Origin: Symbiodinium sp. CCMP2592 | Taxonomy: Eukaryota > Sar > Dinophyceae > Suessiales > Symbiodiniaceae | Reading direction: 5' to 3' | Length of the DNA stretch: 64,000 bases | Assembly: GCA_905221615.1 (NCBI GenBank) | Contig: CAJNDT010000946.1 | Span: forward strand, 184,001 to 248,000 | Part shown: positions 40,873 to 50,504 of the stretch, in pieces | Layout: every line of letters begins with the position of its first letter | Position numbering within the stretch: the stretch's first letter is position 1 | Program-made: the position numbers and the translations under genes | The notes under the pieces: generated by a model | What the model was told of the DNA's origin: nothing | The model's input: the letters and a program-made list of their open reading frames with translations, nothing else | Database searches by the model: none

Positions 40873-41747
40873 AAGCACTCGCCCGACATTTTGAGTTGAA
40901 TGGGTTGTAATTGTACCCTTTCGGAGGGTTTTTGTGGTTGAGTCCTCTGTTGTTCGTAGATTCAGCGGTTTAGACGTTTTAGGTTGGAGTTTAGACTCGT
41001 ACACAAACCCGAGTTAGCAGGTAGGGAACGAATTCAGGTTACTTGGTATGTAGTGTATTAGATTGCATATGCACTTATCGGTTTGTGTTGGGAGGTTCCT
41101 TATACTACAGTAATGGTATCGGGCCAGGCTATCCTAAGCGTTCCGACACCCTCAAACTTGGAACCTCTCAACCCTAAGCCTCGAATCCTGAAAGCTCATT
41201 TTCGAACCATTCGAACACTTAGCCAAGTAACCCCATACTACCCTTATGTGTAAGTTCATAAACCCTAAACCTTCTGTATAAACCCAATATCTCTTTTTTA
41301 GGGCTCTTGAGCTCGAGCGAGAGCCATCGATCCAATGAGACCCCTGTCTTCACAACGACGTTTAGGACTTTAGGGTTTTTAGAGTTTCGGGCTTGAGAAT
41401 ACGGTGTTGGGCTTAGGGTTTGGGGTTTGCATCCTCGAAAGCAAGGTGTTCCAATTACGTACGCACGAACCTTGAAAAATGGCGGCGTGCCGCCTGCACC
41501 TGTTTGCTTTAACCTTCTCAGTAATTCAAATTTTATACTACATGGGTAATGATCCGGGTAGTGCCAATAAACCAAAAACCCACACTCTCCAGAGGATCGG
41601 TGTCATGAACTTCAGACACCACGCGGCTTAACTTTCGGGTCATTCTAAGATTCTAAGGTTTAGTTTTTAGGCTTTAGACCGTTTAATTTAGGGGTGCATG
41701 GAACTTGGGCCTTCGACCAGGATTATTGGCATCAGGGCTTAGAGAAC

Positions 41748-41850
41748 CCACAGGGTCCATACACACTATATACCAGTATGGAATTAGGCCCACGCGGGAT
41801 GGTCTTTTGGGACTTAATTCCATAATGGTAGTGTATATGGGCCGTCTGGG
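41748..41850. mobile_element. MITE-like element, family E
   Basis: CCCACAGGGTCCATACACAC at the left, GTGTATATGGGCCGTCTGGG at the right, inner GGAATTAGGCCC and GGACTTAATTCC. Confidence 0.85.
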
Positions 41851-42017
41851 GAAACTTTAATTGCAGCAAATACCACTCCGTGGGGAATCTAGGGGAGTGG
41901 TTAGCTGTGGTAGCATTAAGTAGGGGCCCTATACCTTCGTACTATAGCAACCCCATTCATGGCTTGAGTTCTGTGGTACGACATAACTTATGGGTTTAGG
42001 CTCCGACATTTCGCTTC

Positions 42018-42056
42018 AAGCCATCCGCGATGATGTGTGGCTGTTTCACCGTGCTG
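42018..42056 (+). CDS. Exon candidate, unknown
   Basis: After TTCGCTTCAAG, codes IRDDVWLFHRAA with a weak end (TAACAT, no standard donor). Could be a chance frame. Confidence 0.25.
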
Positions 42057-42059
42057 CAA

Positions 42060-43223
42060 GTAACATAGGGGCTGAAATAATCGATAGTATTCACTATCAT
42101 CTTCCCTGCATAACTGCAAACATGTGTTATCCCGAAACCATCTTCTGAATATTCTGGCGCTTACAGCAACCCTTAGAGAGGAACCCTTGGAAGAACCTTT
42201 AGACGACCCCATTCGCATCATTTAGGAGCATCCTAGAACCCCCTTGCAAGTAAAGACGCCTGCAGAAAAGTACCGAATTTACAGCGTTTACCCTAAACTC
42301 TAGAAGAGAGTTTTGATCATGAAGGCCCCTCTAGTAATTCACTGCTGCTGCTCCGGAGCATCTGCTGAGAAGACAATTCCATTAACCTGCAAACACTTAT
42401 ATGCGACTTTCTGACAATTACGCCTAGTTGAGTAACGAGAATCTAGGGTTCAGGCTTTATGCGTTGCGTAACAGGACGCATAGATGCAGGCTTTTGGGCC
42501 CATCGACCATGTACTATATGTAAGGCTTCTGGCCCCATGTTGAGCCTTGGGTTTAACATCAGGATTGAGTAGGGCTTAAGTTTAGCGTTTAGGAGCCCGC
42601 TGGCAGTATGGATGGAGGTTAGACAAAAACTAGGGGGTCCATTCTTCTGTCCAATCGCTCAGGGTTTAGGGTTCAAACCCTGAACTTCAAAAACCTAAAC
42701 CCTACTTAAGCCCTAAAAGCAATAGGCCCTAGACCCTGGAACGATCGCATTCTGCCTGGAGTGACTCGGTTCTAGACTTGATGCTAGCAGAGCTGCTTCC
42801 TAAATGAGTCGCGGCATCGCAGGGCGCAGAATTATTATGTCCCAACCTAGAAGCCTTCAGCCCCAAACCCTTATCATTCGCAAAATCTCAGGCGCTCTGA
42901 GCCCCAATCTCTGCACTCCAACATCTCACAACAGTTGAGTTGGGATGCACGAGCCCATAGCCACGCCTAAAAGCATGCGATCGATTTGCCCCGTGTGAAG
43001 TGAGAGGGACAAGCCTGCGATTTTCATAAGCCCTGGCATATCAAAGGCAAAACCCTATAAAGCCTAAATCCTCACCCCTAAAGCCCTAAACCCTAAACCC
43101 TCTAATCCCTAAATCCCAAACCCTAAACCCTAAAGCCCTAAACCCGAAACCCTAGACCCTAAACCCCAAACCCTAAGCCCTAAACCTTTATCGACCCCTG
43201 GTCATAACCTCTGCCTTACTATA
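42060..43223. other. Non-coding stretch
   Basis: Scattered CCCTAAA motifs with a dense tract at 43055-43190. No exon supported. Confidence 0.4.
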
Positions 43224-43290
43224 CGGTTGATGATATAAACTTTGCATTACCCATAATATGGAATGTTCCATAATTCCCATAGATTAGGGT
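43224..43290. mobile_element. Family F left half
   Basis: ACGGTTGATGATATAAACTT through TAATTCCCATAGATTAGGGT, where it passes directly into TTTAGGG; right arm missing. Confidence 0.7.
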
Positions 43291-43337
43291 TTAGGGCCCC
43301 TAAACCCTACCTTTCCCTAAGCCACGAGATATCAGAG

Positions 43338-43432
43338 CCCAAAGCCCTAAGATTTATCCGCTGTGAACTCCTCGCCACCGACGAACTCCCAAAGCTGCGA
43401 AGCCCGGACTTCCAAGCGCACAGTACAATCTT
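43338..43432 (+). CDS. Exon candidate, unknown
   Basis: After ATATCAGAG, codes PKALRFIRCELLATDELPKL then RSPDFQAH, with a GT donor (GTACAA). Reads like a normal folded protein. Not joined to neighbours. Confidence 0.45.
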
Positions 43433-43493
43433 CTACCATATCATAAAACGTGCGATTTCAATATCGTGTTTTTTTAAGCTTTATGGTATAGTT

Positions 43494-43545
43494 TTGTATA
43501 GTATAGTATGGTATAGTATAGTATAGTATAGCAAAGTATAGTACA
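43494..43545. repeat. TATAG pentanucleotide repeat
   Basis: Eight to ten AGTAT/ATAGT units with small interruptions. Confidence 0.9.
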
Positions 43546-43977
43546 GTCGAGCAGAAGATCCAAACACCGTCAACTCCAGCACCTTCACATACCCGGGGCT
43601 AAACCCGAAGCTGCCGTAGCCTGATTGCTGAATACCCAGAGCACACAATTTTGCACCCTCAAACTCGGAGGGTCCAGGCCTTAGAGAACCAACTGCGACG
43701 GCCGGAATCAAGTCACGATAGGAGATTTGTGGCCTTTATATCGGAGTTCCAGAAATCGAGTACCTAAGTACCCTCTTCAGAGGTCCTGATGACCAGAATC
43801 CTGCTAAAATTCATATTGTCATTATTTCTGAGGCCGTAGTAACCCCGACCGTATGACCAACTAGACCCTGTAATGAAGGGGCATGATCAATTCAAAGACT
43901 TGTTTATAGTCCAGGAAAGAAGCGATACCAGAGTCAAACCCAAAACCCTATTCCATTCTAGTTTGTAAAGCCCATAT

Positions 43978-44187
43978 TTTACCCTAAACCCCTACACCCT
44001 AGACCCCCAAACCCGAAACCCTCAACCCAAAATCCTAAACCCTAAAGCATACAAATCCTAAACCCTAAACCCCTAAAACCCTAAGTCCTAAACCCTAGAC
44101 CCTAAAACCCTAAGTCCTAAAACCTAAAACCCTAAATCCTAAACCCTATAAACCCCAAAACCCTAAGTCCTAAACCCTAGACCCAAA
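43978..44187. repeat. CCCTAAA array, left arm of a convergent pair
   Basis: About 25 degenerate CCCTAAA units. The opposite motif TTTAGGG follows at 44308-44576 after a GC-rich core. Confidence 0.9.
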
Positions 44188-44249
44188 GGAGTTCAAAAAA
44201 AAAGAAGCCCCGAAATCGACCCCGACATGGCCTCAACGGTGCGGCGGCC

Positions 44250-44298
44250 ATGGCCTCAAAGCGCCAGGAGCGCTTGGACTTCGAGGCCGCCTTCCTTG
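44250..44298 (+). CDS. Candidate first coding exon, possibly of the J-domain gene
   Basis: In the GC-rich core between two opposed telomere-like arrays. ATG at 44250 follows GCGGCC; codes MASKRQERLDFEAAFL plus one base, then donor GTGTCC. It is the closest start upstream of the J-domain exons, but its phase (one base left over) does not match the phase-0 J-domain exon directly, so an unseen exon or a different acceptor is needed. Confidence 0.35.
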
Positions 44299-44307
44299 GT
44301 GTCCTTT

Positions 44308-44576
44308 TAGGGTTTGGGGTTTAGGGTTTAAGGTTTCAGGTTTTAGGGTTTTAGGGTTTGGGGTTTTAGGGTTTGGGGTTTAGGGTTCAGGGTAGGGTTT
44401 AGGGTTTAGGGTTTGAGGGTTTTAGGGGTAGGGTTCAGGGTATGGTTTAGGGTTTTCGGGCTTATAGGGTTTAGGGTTTTAGGGTTTTAGGGTTTGGGGT
44501 AGGGTTCAGGGTAGGGTTTAGGGTTTTAGGATTTCAGGGTTTCGGGTTTTAGGGGTTTAGGGTTTAGAGGTCAAAT
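44308..44576. repeat. TTTAGGG array, right arm of a convergent pair
   Basis: About 30 degenerate TTTAGGG units with GGTTTCAGG and GGTTTTAGG variants. Confidence 0.9.
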
Positions 44577-45482
44577 AAGGGCTTTACAAACTAGCTTTAA
44601 GGGGCCTTGAGATCCCAATAGGGGCTTGAATTAAGGAATACTGTCCTTTAAGGGATGTATGAGGGATCTATAGATTTTTAGGGTTTAGGGGATTCTGATA
44701 TCGGTTGATTAAGGCATATACCTTAAATCATAAGATTATGCCCCCTGTAGTTTAATTTAAGGTATCTATATTCCTTTAGTACTGGGTATTGAGATCTCTG
44801 GGTGTACTTTTCGGGGCCTTAATTTAAGCATAACCTATACTAGTCCTAAGGGCTCTTCTAACAGGCTCCCTTGAAGGGGATGAAGGCCCCTACAGGAGCT
44901 ATGTTGTTGTTTTTGTATGTGTCTGCGCATGTGTATGTGTTTCGTTTGTGCTGTTTCGTGTTGGTGCGTTTGGATCCTGCGTTGTTATGTTTGGTTCGTG
45001 CGTGTTTGTGCGTTGTGTCTTTGGTTTTCATCATTGATTTCGTTGGTTTGTCTACTCCGTCTTGAATAACTCAGTGTTGTTTCTGCTGTCGTACATGTTT
45101 GCTGCGACTGGTGTCGGTCTTGTACAGGTCGGACGATGTCATTACTTCGGTTGTGCTATGTTCCGCACTTTCGGCCATCACAATGTGGTATCGTGCGCAA
45201 CACCGACTATCCCGGATCCTGCCTGCAGTGGTGTCATAGCCTCGTTGTATGGTACTTTGCCCACCGCGAAGGCCGGCAGCTCTGCATGTTGTGCATGAGG
45301 GCCAGCTTGTGCATGGGGGGAATAATTACGGACCAACATTACCGTATTCCCTTATAAGCCCTGTATAGTTAGTTATAGCAATAAATACGTCCAGTTTATA
45401 ATGCGAATATTCCGGCCCCTACGTTGGACACCAAATCCCCAGAAACGCCCTCAACCCGAAACCGCCCTTTCTCCATTGCGAG

Positions 45483-45536
45483 GCCAACGACTACTACGCC
45501 TACCTCAACCTCGATGTGCGGGCGAATGACGCGGAG
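45483..45536 (+). CDS. J-domain gene, exon A (helix I)
   Basis: First of five mini-exons that join in phase into a DnaJ J-domain, the part of Hsp40 co-chaperones that binds Hsp70 and stimulates its ATPase. Acceptor CATTGCGAG, donor GTGCAG. Codes ANDYYAYLNLDVRANDAE, the usual D-Y-Y-x-x-L start and helix I region. If the acceptor at 45441-45442 is used the exon gains NALNPKPPFLHCE. Intron A (837 bp) carries a half family E, an H and an F element. Upstream and downstream parts of the protein are not securely found, so the J-protein class is unknown. No zinc-finger CxxCxGxG motif is seen. Confidence 0.75.
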
Positions 45537-46012
45537 GTGCAGAGTTGTACTTGAGAGAAGACGCTTGGTTGCTTTTCCCAAACCTTCAACCCTACCTTCA
45601 CCACCAAGGGACAACCTCGTTCGGGAAAGAAGGGAAGTCACATTCAGGAACCCTCAAAAGGTTTTCGCGGGGTAAAGGTAAGCCCTAAACACTACACCCT
45701 CAACCCTAAGCCTTTCCTGTACCCCGAAGGGAATCGCAATAAAGGCGCTCAACAGCAGTTACGCCCTAAACCATGCAGAAACACATGCCCGAAAGGAAGC
45801 CCTGCAAAATCCTTCAAGCTTTATTACCCAGAGGGTCCATGTATACTACGTCATGAGATATGGCTTTGGGGATTTAGACGACCCACTTACGAAGGCTTAG
45901 GGTCGAATGCTCTGGGAGGGGGATTGAAGGGGGCTTTGTGGTGTATCGTGAGGCATGGGATAGTAAGAATAGGTCTCTTGTATTGGACTGCACCTTTAGA
46001 TGGACTCTAACC

Positions 46013-46094
46013 CGCAGGCTCAAAGTAGCCCAAGGGCCTTGTATAGTATGGTCTTTGGGCCCTTTAAGATATGAGTCCTTAGAGCCTAAGGGTA
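46013..46094. mobile_element. Palindromic element, family H, in intron A
   Basis: AGGCTCAAAGTAGCCCAAG at the left and TATGAGTCCTTAGAGCCTAA at the right, inner CATAGTATGGTCTTTGGGCC-type motif. Confidence 0.7.
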
Positions 46095-46194
46095 AGGGGC
46101 TGCAAGAACTGATTGTTCAAGCCCGGCCGGCCAGGTTTCGGGTTTAGGTGTGTGAGTTAAACTTGATGGATCGGTGTACTTTAGGATGACTACC

Positions 46195-46312
46195 ACGGTT
46201 GATGATGTTAGGGTTTAGGGTTTAGGGTCCTGAGTTACCGTAATGACCCTAGATCATCGGAAGTATGGTAGATTCGTTATTATGGGTATTGCAGGAATTA
46301 TATCATCAGCCG
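46195..46312. mobile_element. Family F element, rearranged, in intron A
   Basis: CGGTTGATGATG at the left and TTATATCATCAGCCGTA at the right; TTTAGGG copies have replaced part of the left arm. Confidence 0.6.
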
Positions 46313-46373
46313 TATTGTCAACTATTGTTATTCGTAGCATAGTACTAGCACTAGCAGCCGGCATGCGTGACAG

Positions 46374-46408
46374 GTCAAACGACACTTCCGACAGTTGGCC
46401 CTACAGCG
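46374..46408 (+). CDS. J-domain gene, exon B (helix II)
   Basis: Acceptor GCATGCGTGACAG. Codes VKRHFRQLALQ plus CG, the basic helix II that contacts Hsp70. The next exon supplies G to make Arg. The donor is GAGGGC, a GA donor; placing it three bases later would add one Arg. Intron B is 762 bp and contains a family B element, a nested family D element and a TTTAGGG tract. Confidence 0.75.
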
Positions 46409-46506
46409 GAGGGCTCAGCACGTGGGGATTTAGGAGTGTATGCATTCCAGGGCCAGAGGTTACCTGTACCCTCTAAACCCAATCTTGTTGGTGCTTTCAT
46501 TATATA

Positions 46507-46614
46507 TGGGAGTTTTCCGAAAGCAAGGGACCCTAATATAGTACCCAAACTAGTAGGATCCTCTTTACAAAGGACCCCAAAATAAAGTACCACCAAATTT
46601 TGGGACACTTCCGC
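46507..46614. mobile_element. Family B element in intron B
   Basis: TGGGAGTTTTCCGAAAGCAA at the left, decayed right end TTTTGGGACACTTCCGCG; TA precedes the left end. Confidence 0.75.
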
Positions 46615-46662
46615 GTATCCCTTCAAAGGTCGGTTATTTGGTTCGGGGAGGGGCTTAGGGCT

Positions 46663-46866
46663 ACTAGGAGGCTCATGGGTAGTTATATAGTAGAAGCCAG
46701 AAAGTTGGAATATCATTGTCCTCATGCCCTTCAGGTAAAGTATAAGGGATCCTAGCACTAAACCTCCTAAACCCATGTTCCAACTTTCTGGCTTCTACTA
46801 AAAATGGAGTTATAAGTAGGGTAGCGGACTTATAGCTCCACTTATGTCTACCCATGAACCTCCAAG
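46663..46866. mobile_element. Family D element interrupted by another palindrome
   Basis: ACTAGGAGGCTCATGGGTAG at the left, CTACCCATGAACCTCCAAGT at the right. The insert at 46690-46798 has near-perfect arms. Confidence 0.85.
46690..46798. mobile_element. Palindrome nested in family D
   Basis: GTAGAAGCCAGAAAGTTGGA at the left and its exact inverse at the right; TA flanks both ends. Including those TA steps, the inverted match is 23 of 23. Confidence 0.9.
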
Positions 46867-46897
46867 TAAGGCTTCAGGGCTGCAAGGTCGAGGTTTC

Positions 46898-47017
46898 AGA
46901 GTTTAGGGTTTGGGATTCAGGCCACGGTTTAGGGTTTAGGGGTTTAGGGGTTTAGGGTTTAGGGCTTAGGGTTTAGGGTTTAGGGGTTTAGGGTTTAGGG
47001 TTTAGGGTTTAGGGTTC
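46898..47017. repeat. TTTAGGG tract in intron B
   Basis: About 14 units, many perfect, the cleanest telomere-like run in this part. Confidence 0.9.
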
Positions 47018-47170
47018 TAGAGCAGGCTACGAAGAGCAAGCACAACAAGCAACCAAGGGCATTTGGAAAATGAGAACTAACCGTGGCAATATCCCGAAGC
47101 CAGCGGGGCGGAGGGGCATTCGGGCTTGGATCAGTGCCTTCTTTGTCTTCTGTCCATGCTGGCAGCATAG

Positions 47171-47206
47171 GTGGCATCCGGACAAGCACCAGGAAGGTGC
47201 GGCGAG
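47171..47206 (+). CDS. J-domain gene, exon C (HPD motif)
   Basis: Acceptor GGCAGCATAG. Its first G completes an Arg codon, then WHPDKHQEGAA plus AG. HPD is the invariant motif required for Hsp70 stimulation, so the domain looks functional. The donor is GACGGT, a second GA donor. The flanks AG|GAC (donor side) and AG|GAC (acceptor of exon D) are identical, leaving the exact cut ambiguous by up to three bases. Confidence 0.8.
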
Positions 47207-47645
47207 GACGGTGGTTTGCAGCATGTAGTCATGCCAAACATGCATCCTACTTGAAGGATGCCCGTGCTGGTCATGATGACAATAACCACAATAATTGACC
47301 TCTGCTATTGTAAGTGAGTATTATGGATAATATAATATAGTTGCATTTACAAGTTGGTTGTGTCTACTTGCCTGGCTTGTCAATGTGTCAACTTGTAATC
47401 CTCTATGATGGCCGGGAGCATCATGCATCATTCTGATTTGTTTTCTGTCGCAAGACCCTGTGCAGAAGTTGGGACAGCTGAGAGAAAACACTTAAATCCG
47501 TTTTCTGCTAGGAAAATGTGCTGGCCGTCCATCATAGACTCAAGATCCTTCAGTAAGCGCTGCCATTCTAGGGCCCAAAACAAACCCTAAACCCTAAACC
47601 GCTAAACCCTAAGCCCTAAACCCTAAACCAAAACAAATTCCACAG

Positions 47646-47682
47646 GACCCGCGCCACAGATATTTTCCAACAGATCAACAAG
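47646..47682 (+). CDS. J-domain gene, exon D (helix III)
   Basis: Acceptor AATTCCACAG. Completes AGG (Arg), then codes TRATDIFQQINK, helix III. The donor is GCAGTG, a GC donor. Intron D is 884 bp. Confidence 0.75.
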
Positions 47683-48232
47683 GCAGTGACTTTGGAAGTC
47701 AATGGTCCGTTTGTAAACAAGAATACAGGAGACCTGAACAATTATAGAATACAGCTTGGGGGGTATACTGTACTATACTAGAAGGGTGTGTTACCACTGA
47801 CTCTTTTGATCCAGATAGTATCGGGGTTTTGGAGGATGATGTAATAATTGAATTTTACAAGGTCTGTCTTGCAGATGGGTCCCCTGGCAGCTGTTGAGAA
47901 TGTTTGATGGATGGAGTCCGTCGAGGAAGGCGTCAGCGGGTTGCTCTCTTTCTTTTTGTGATTCTCTGTCTCTCTCTCTCTCTATTTCTCTCACGCTGAA
48001 CCTTTCAAGTTTAAGGTCTACGGCTACGGTTAAGGGTTTCACTACAGGTCATTACGGTGATGAGTTCCTACGTCTGGCGGATCGGGCCCTTTCGAAGGAT
48101 GTGGAGCAGTATCCGTCTTGTCTTTTTTTGTAAAGTGCAACTATTCCCAAAAGTATTTAGTTGTTCCCAGTGGGTTGCTGAACAGCCTTAACCCTAAATC
48201 CTAAACCCAGAAACTCCTGCACCCCAAGCCCT

Positions 48233-48325
48233 ACGATTGATGATATAAATCCTGCATTACTTTAAGGACCCTAAACTATGGGATTCCTTATTATGGGTAA
48301 TGCAGGGTTTTTATCATCAACCGTA
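48233..48325. mobile_element. Family F element in intron D
   Basis: ACGATTGATGATATAAATCC at the left, GTTTTTATCATCAACCGT at the right; interior inverted relative to 8171-8287. Confidence 0.85.
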
Positions 48326-48396
48326 GTACTCTAAACCCTGTAAACCTTAAACCCTAAGCCCCAGTACCCTAAACGCTAACCGTCCCTAACCCTATG

Positions 48397-48503
48397 GGTC
48401 CAAGTACCTAATGATCATATACTCTCTTGAATATTGAGCTACATGACTACTATCCTAAACCGAAGTACCTAAGGATTGGGTCCTTTGGACCCTTTGTGTA
48501 AAC
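48397..48503. mobile_element. Palindromic element in intron D
   Basis: TATGGGTCCAAGTACCTAAT at the left, ACCTAAGGATTGGGTCC at the right; related to the sequence at 49908-50075. Confidence 0.55.
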
Positions 48504-48566
48504 CCCTAAGTACCCCCTTGGGAGGGTGGTCCGTTTTCAGTATCCGCAAGCGCCCAGCGCTGCAAG

Positions 48567-48590
48567 GCCCATGAGGTGCTGTCCGACAGA
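48567..48590 (+). CDS. J-domain gene, exon E (helix III end and helix IV)
   Basis: Acceptor CAGCGCTGCAAG. Codes AHEVLSDR, the usual A-x-E-V-L-S-D motif. The likely donor is GAGCCG (GA). Exons A to E give about 62 residues covering the whole J-domain without a gap or frame conflict. The next exon is not certain; 49005-49042 (LTKRLNQHCQRQ) is a weak candidate. Confidence 0.7.
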
Positions 48591-48599
48591 GAGCCGGGG

Positions 48600-49751
48600 G
48601 CCTCTGGGGTTAAGGACTTTGTTTTATGGTTTAGGGCTTGCAGGTGTTAGGGTTTATAGGGCTGCTAGGGTTTGTAGGGTTTGTAGGGTCTGTAGGGTTT
48701 TGGGTTTAGGGTTTAGGGTAGGTATCGATTTGGGATAGCTTTTAATGAGAGCCCTAGTTGTAAGTAGTTTTGGGGGCTGAGGAAATCGACGCCTAGCGTG
48801 TCTGTCGGCTTTGAGTGCTTCCGGGGTTTTCGGGATTTAGGGCTTTAGGGGTTTAGGGTTCGGGCTTATCGGGTTTAAATCATGTTTTTAGGGTTTGGAT
48901 TGCGGGTAGGTTTGTTGTGTGCTTTAGGGCACGCTTCGGCACACTCATCCGTAAGCTCTCCCGCACGATTTGGCTTCGCTGCTTCGTTTTTTGATATGGC
49001 AGAGTTGACCAAGCGCCTGAACCAACACTGCCAGCGACAGTAAGCGCCTTTTGTCACGAACCTCGAACCTGCTGCAAAGTCGGCATCATGATAGCAATAG
49101 ACATAAACGACACAGGACATCAATACCTGATTCGCATGATGAGTTACATTCAAGAGGCATCGGCTTGGCATGGGTGATTGCTTTGCTGCCTGCAGCTGCT
49201 CTGAATTCATGCATGCAACTAAGGCTCCGATCTCGATACGATGCCGTATGGTATCAAAAGTCAGCTGCTCAGCCATTGCTCCTTTGACGTTCCTAAATGC
49301 GCAACCAAATTAAATGCCTCTGTAAAGAGTAGGGTCCAGGGACGCTCTGAGTGGACCCCGTGCTCGGGGTAGCCACGTAGGGTTTCGGGTTTCGAGGTTT
49401 AGGGGTGCAGAGCTTATGGCCTAGAGGTTAGAGTTTCTGGTCCCTGTTTCACCACATGCCTCTGGATTTAACATGTGAAAAAACCGCGACTCTTGTTCAC
49501 ATCGGGGTTTAAGGTGATTTAACGCCCTAAACCCTAAACGGCTGTGAGTTGCCACGACCACAGCAGAACAAGAAGCCCACACTCAGGGTTCAGGACTTAG
49601 GGTTTATGGTTCAGGGGTTGGGTTTTAGGGTTCAGGGCTGAGGGTTTAGGGTTTGGGCTTTAGAGTGTATAATTTCCAAAACTACTGAGTACGCTGCTGC
49701 CGGGAAATACCCAAGCTGAAATGCAGCCGCTTTCTGTGCTGAGCAACTTAG
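48600..49751. other. Probable intron, mostly non-coding
   Basis: TTTAGGG motifs at 48625-48720 and 48835-48890. One weak exon candidate (TTGACCAAGCGCCTGAACC, 49005-49042). Nothing else supported. Confidence 0.35.
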
Positions 49752-49842
49752 TAGCCGAGTGGATACACTTTACATTTTGGGGGGTAGTATTACCCACTAT
49801 ACAACTAAACGTGTACACTTATTGGGGGTTTATAATCTCAGC
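49752..49842. mobile_element. Palindromic element, family K
   Basis: GCCGAGTGGATACACTTTAC at the left and AACGTGTACAC...AATCTCAGC at the right; matches 22021-22115. Confidence 0.7.
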
Positions 49843-49907
49843 ACGTAAGGCAAAGAGGACCGAGACCAATTTGTCGGTCTAAGACTGTGCTCCTTGGAAC
49901 TTCCCCA

Positions 49908-50075
49908 AGGGTCCAAAGGACCCAATAATCAGGTACTTGGGTTTAGCTCTATAAGGGGCTACTATACGGGATACTATAAGGGTTCTATATAGTATAGGGG
50001 CCTAATAATTAGGAACTTGGGTTTAGGATAGTAGTTATGTAGGTTAATGTTTGGGAGAGTACCCGGACCCTTAGG
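49908..50075. mobile_element. Larger palindromic element
   Basis: AAGGGTCCAAAGGACCCAAT at the left and TACCCGGACCCTTAG at the right, with two inner copies of AGGTACTTGGGTTTAG/AGGAACTTGGGTTTAG in direct order. Confidence 0.5.
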
Positions 50076-50146
50076 GCTTTGCTTTGGAGGCGCTGGCACT
50101 GGGTTCGCGAGAGTTCGAGACGACAATCGACTGGCTTGACATCTGG

Positions 50147-50202
50147 TTTCCAGGTCAACTCGGTTTAGGGTTTAGGGTTTAGGGTTTTCCAGGTCAACTC
50201 GG
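50147..50202. repeat. TTTAGGG tract flanked by a 17-bp direct duplication
   Basis: TTTCCAGGTCAACTCGG occurs at 50147-50163 and again at 50186-50202. Between them is 22 bp of pure (TTTAGGG)3 plus T. The duplicated segment contains a TTTCCAG|GT splice-acceptor-like motif. Confidence 0.95.
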
Positions 50203-50290
50203 ACAGGTGCATCACTGTCGAAACTATACGAACCAAATCCTCATCTCCGCCAAACAGACGCTCAAATACAGGGTTTCCGAAGACCTCCAG

Positions 50291-50504
50291 CTCATATTAC
50301 CTGCCCTGGGAGATCCCAAGATTCATCAAGCTCGTCTGCGATGGGTTCACACCATCGAGAGGCGAGCCTCTTGATATCCAAATAGTGCAAGTCGTCAACG
50401 AGAGCGGGGCCACGGATGTGCTGTTACTGGACATGCCAGCAGTCAGTTCCGTGCCGATGGCCCAGAAAACACCTACCCGCATCCTCGAAGGGCGCGGGAA
50501 TTGA
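50291..50504 (+). CDS. Terminal-exon candidate (71 aa), unknown
   Basis: After AAGACCTCCAG one frame is open to TGA (50502-50504): SYYLPWEIPRFIKLVCDGFT, then a middle with DIQIVQVVNESGATDVLLLD and a basic end. Composition is that of a folded protein. A second frame (LILPALGDPKIHQARLRWVH) is also open over the first third, so the frame is not certain. Confidence 0.4.

Noticed and set aside
43055-44580. A true chromosome end
   Set aside because: Telomere motifs are degenerate, occur in both directions and are scattered over the full window with exons on both sides.
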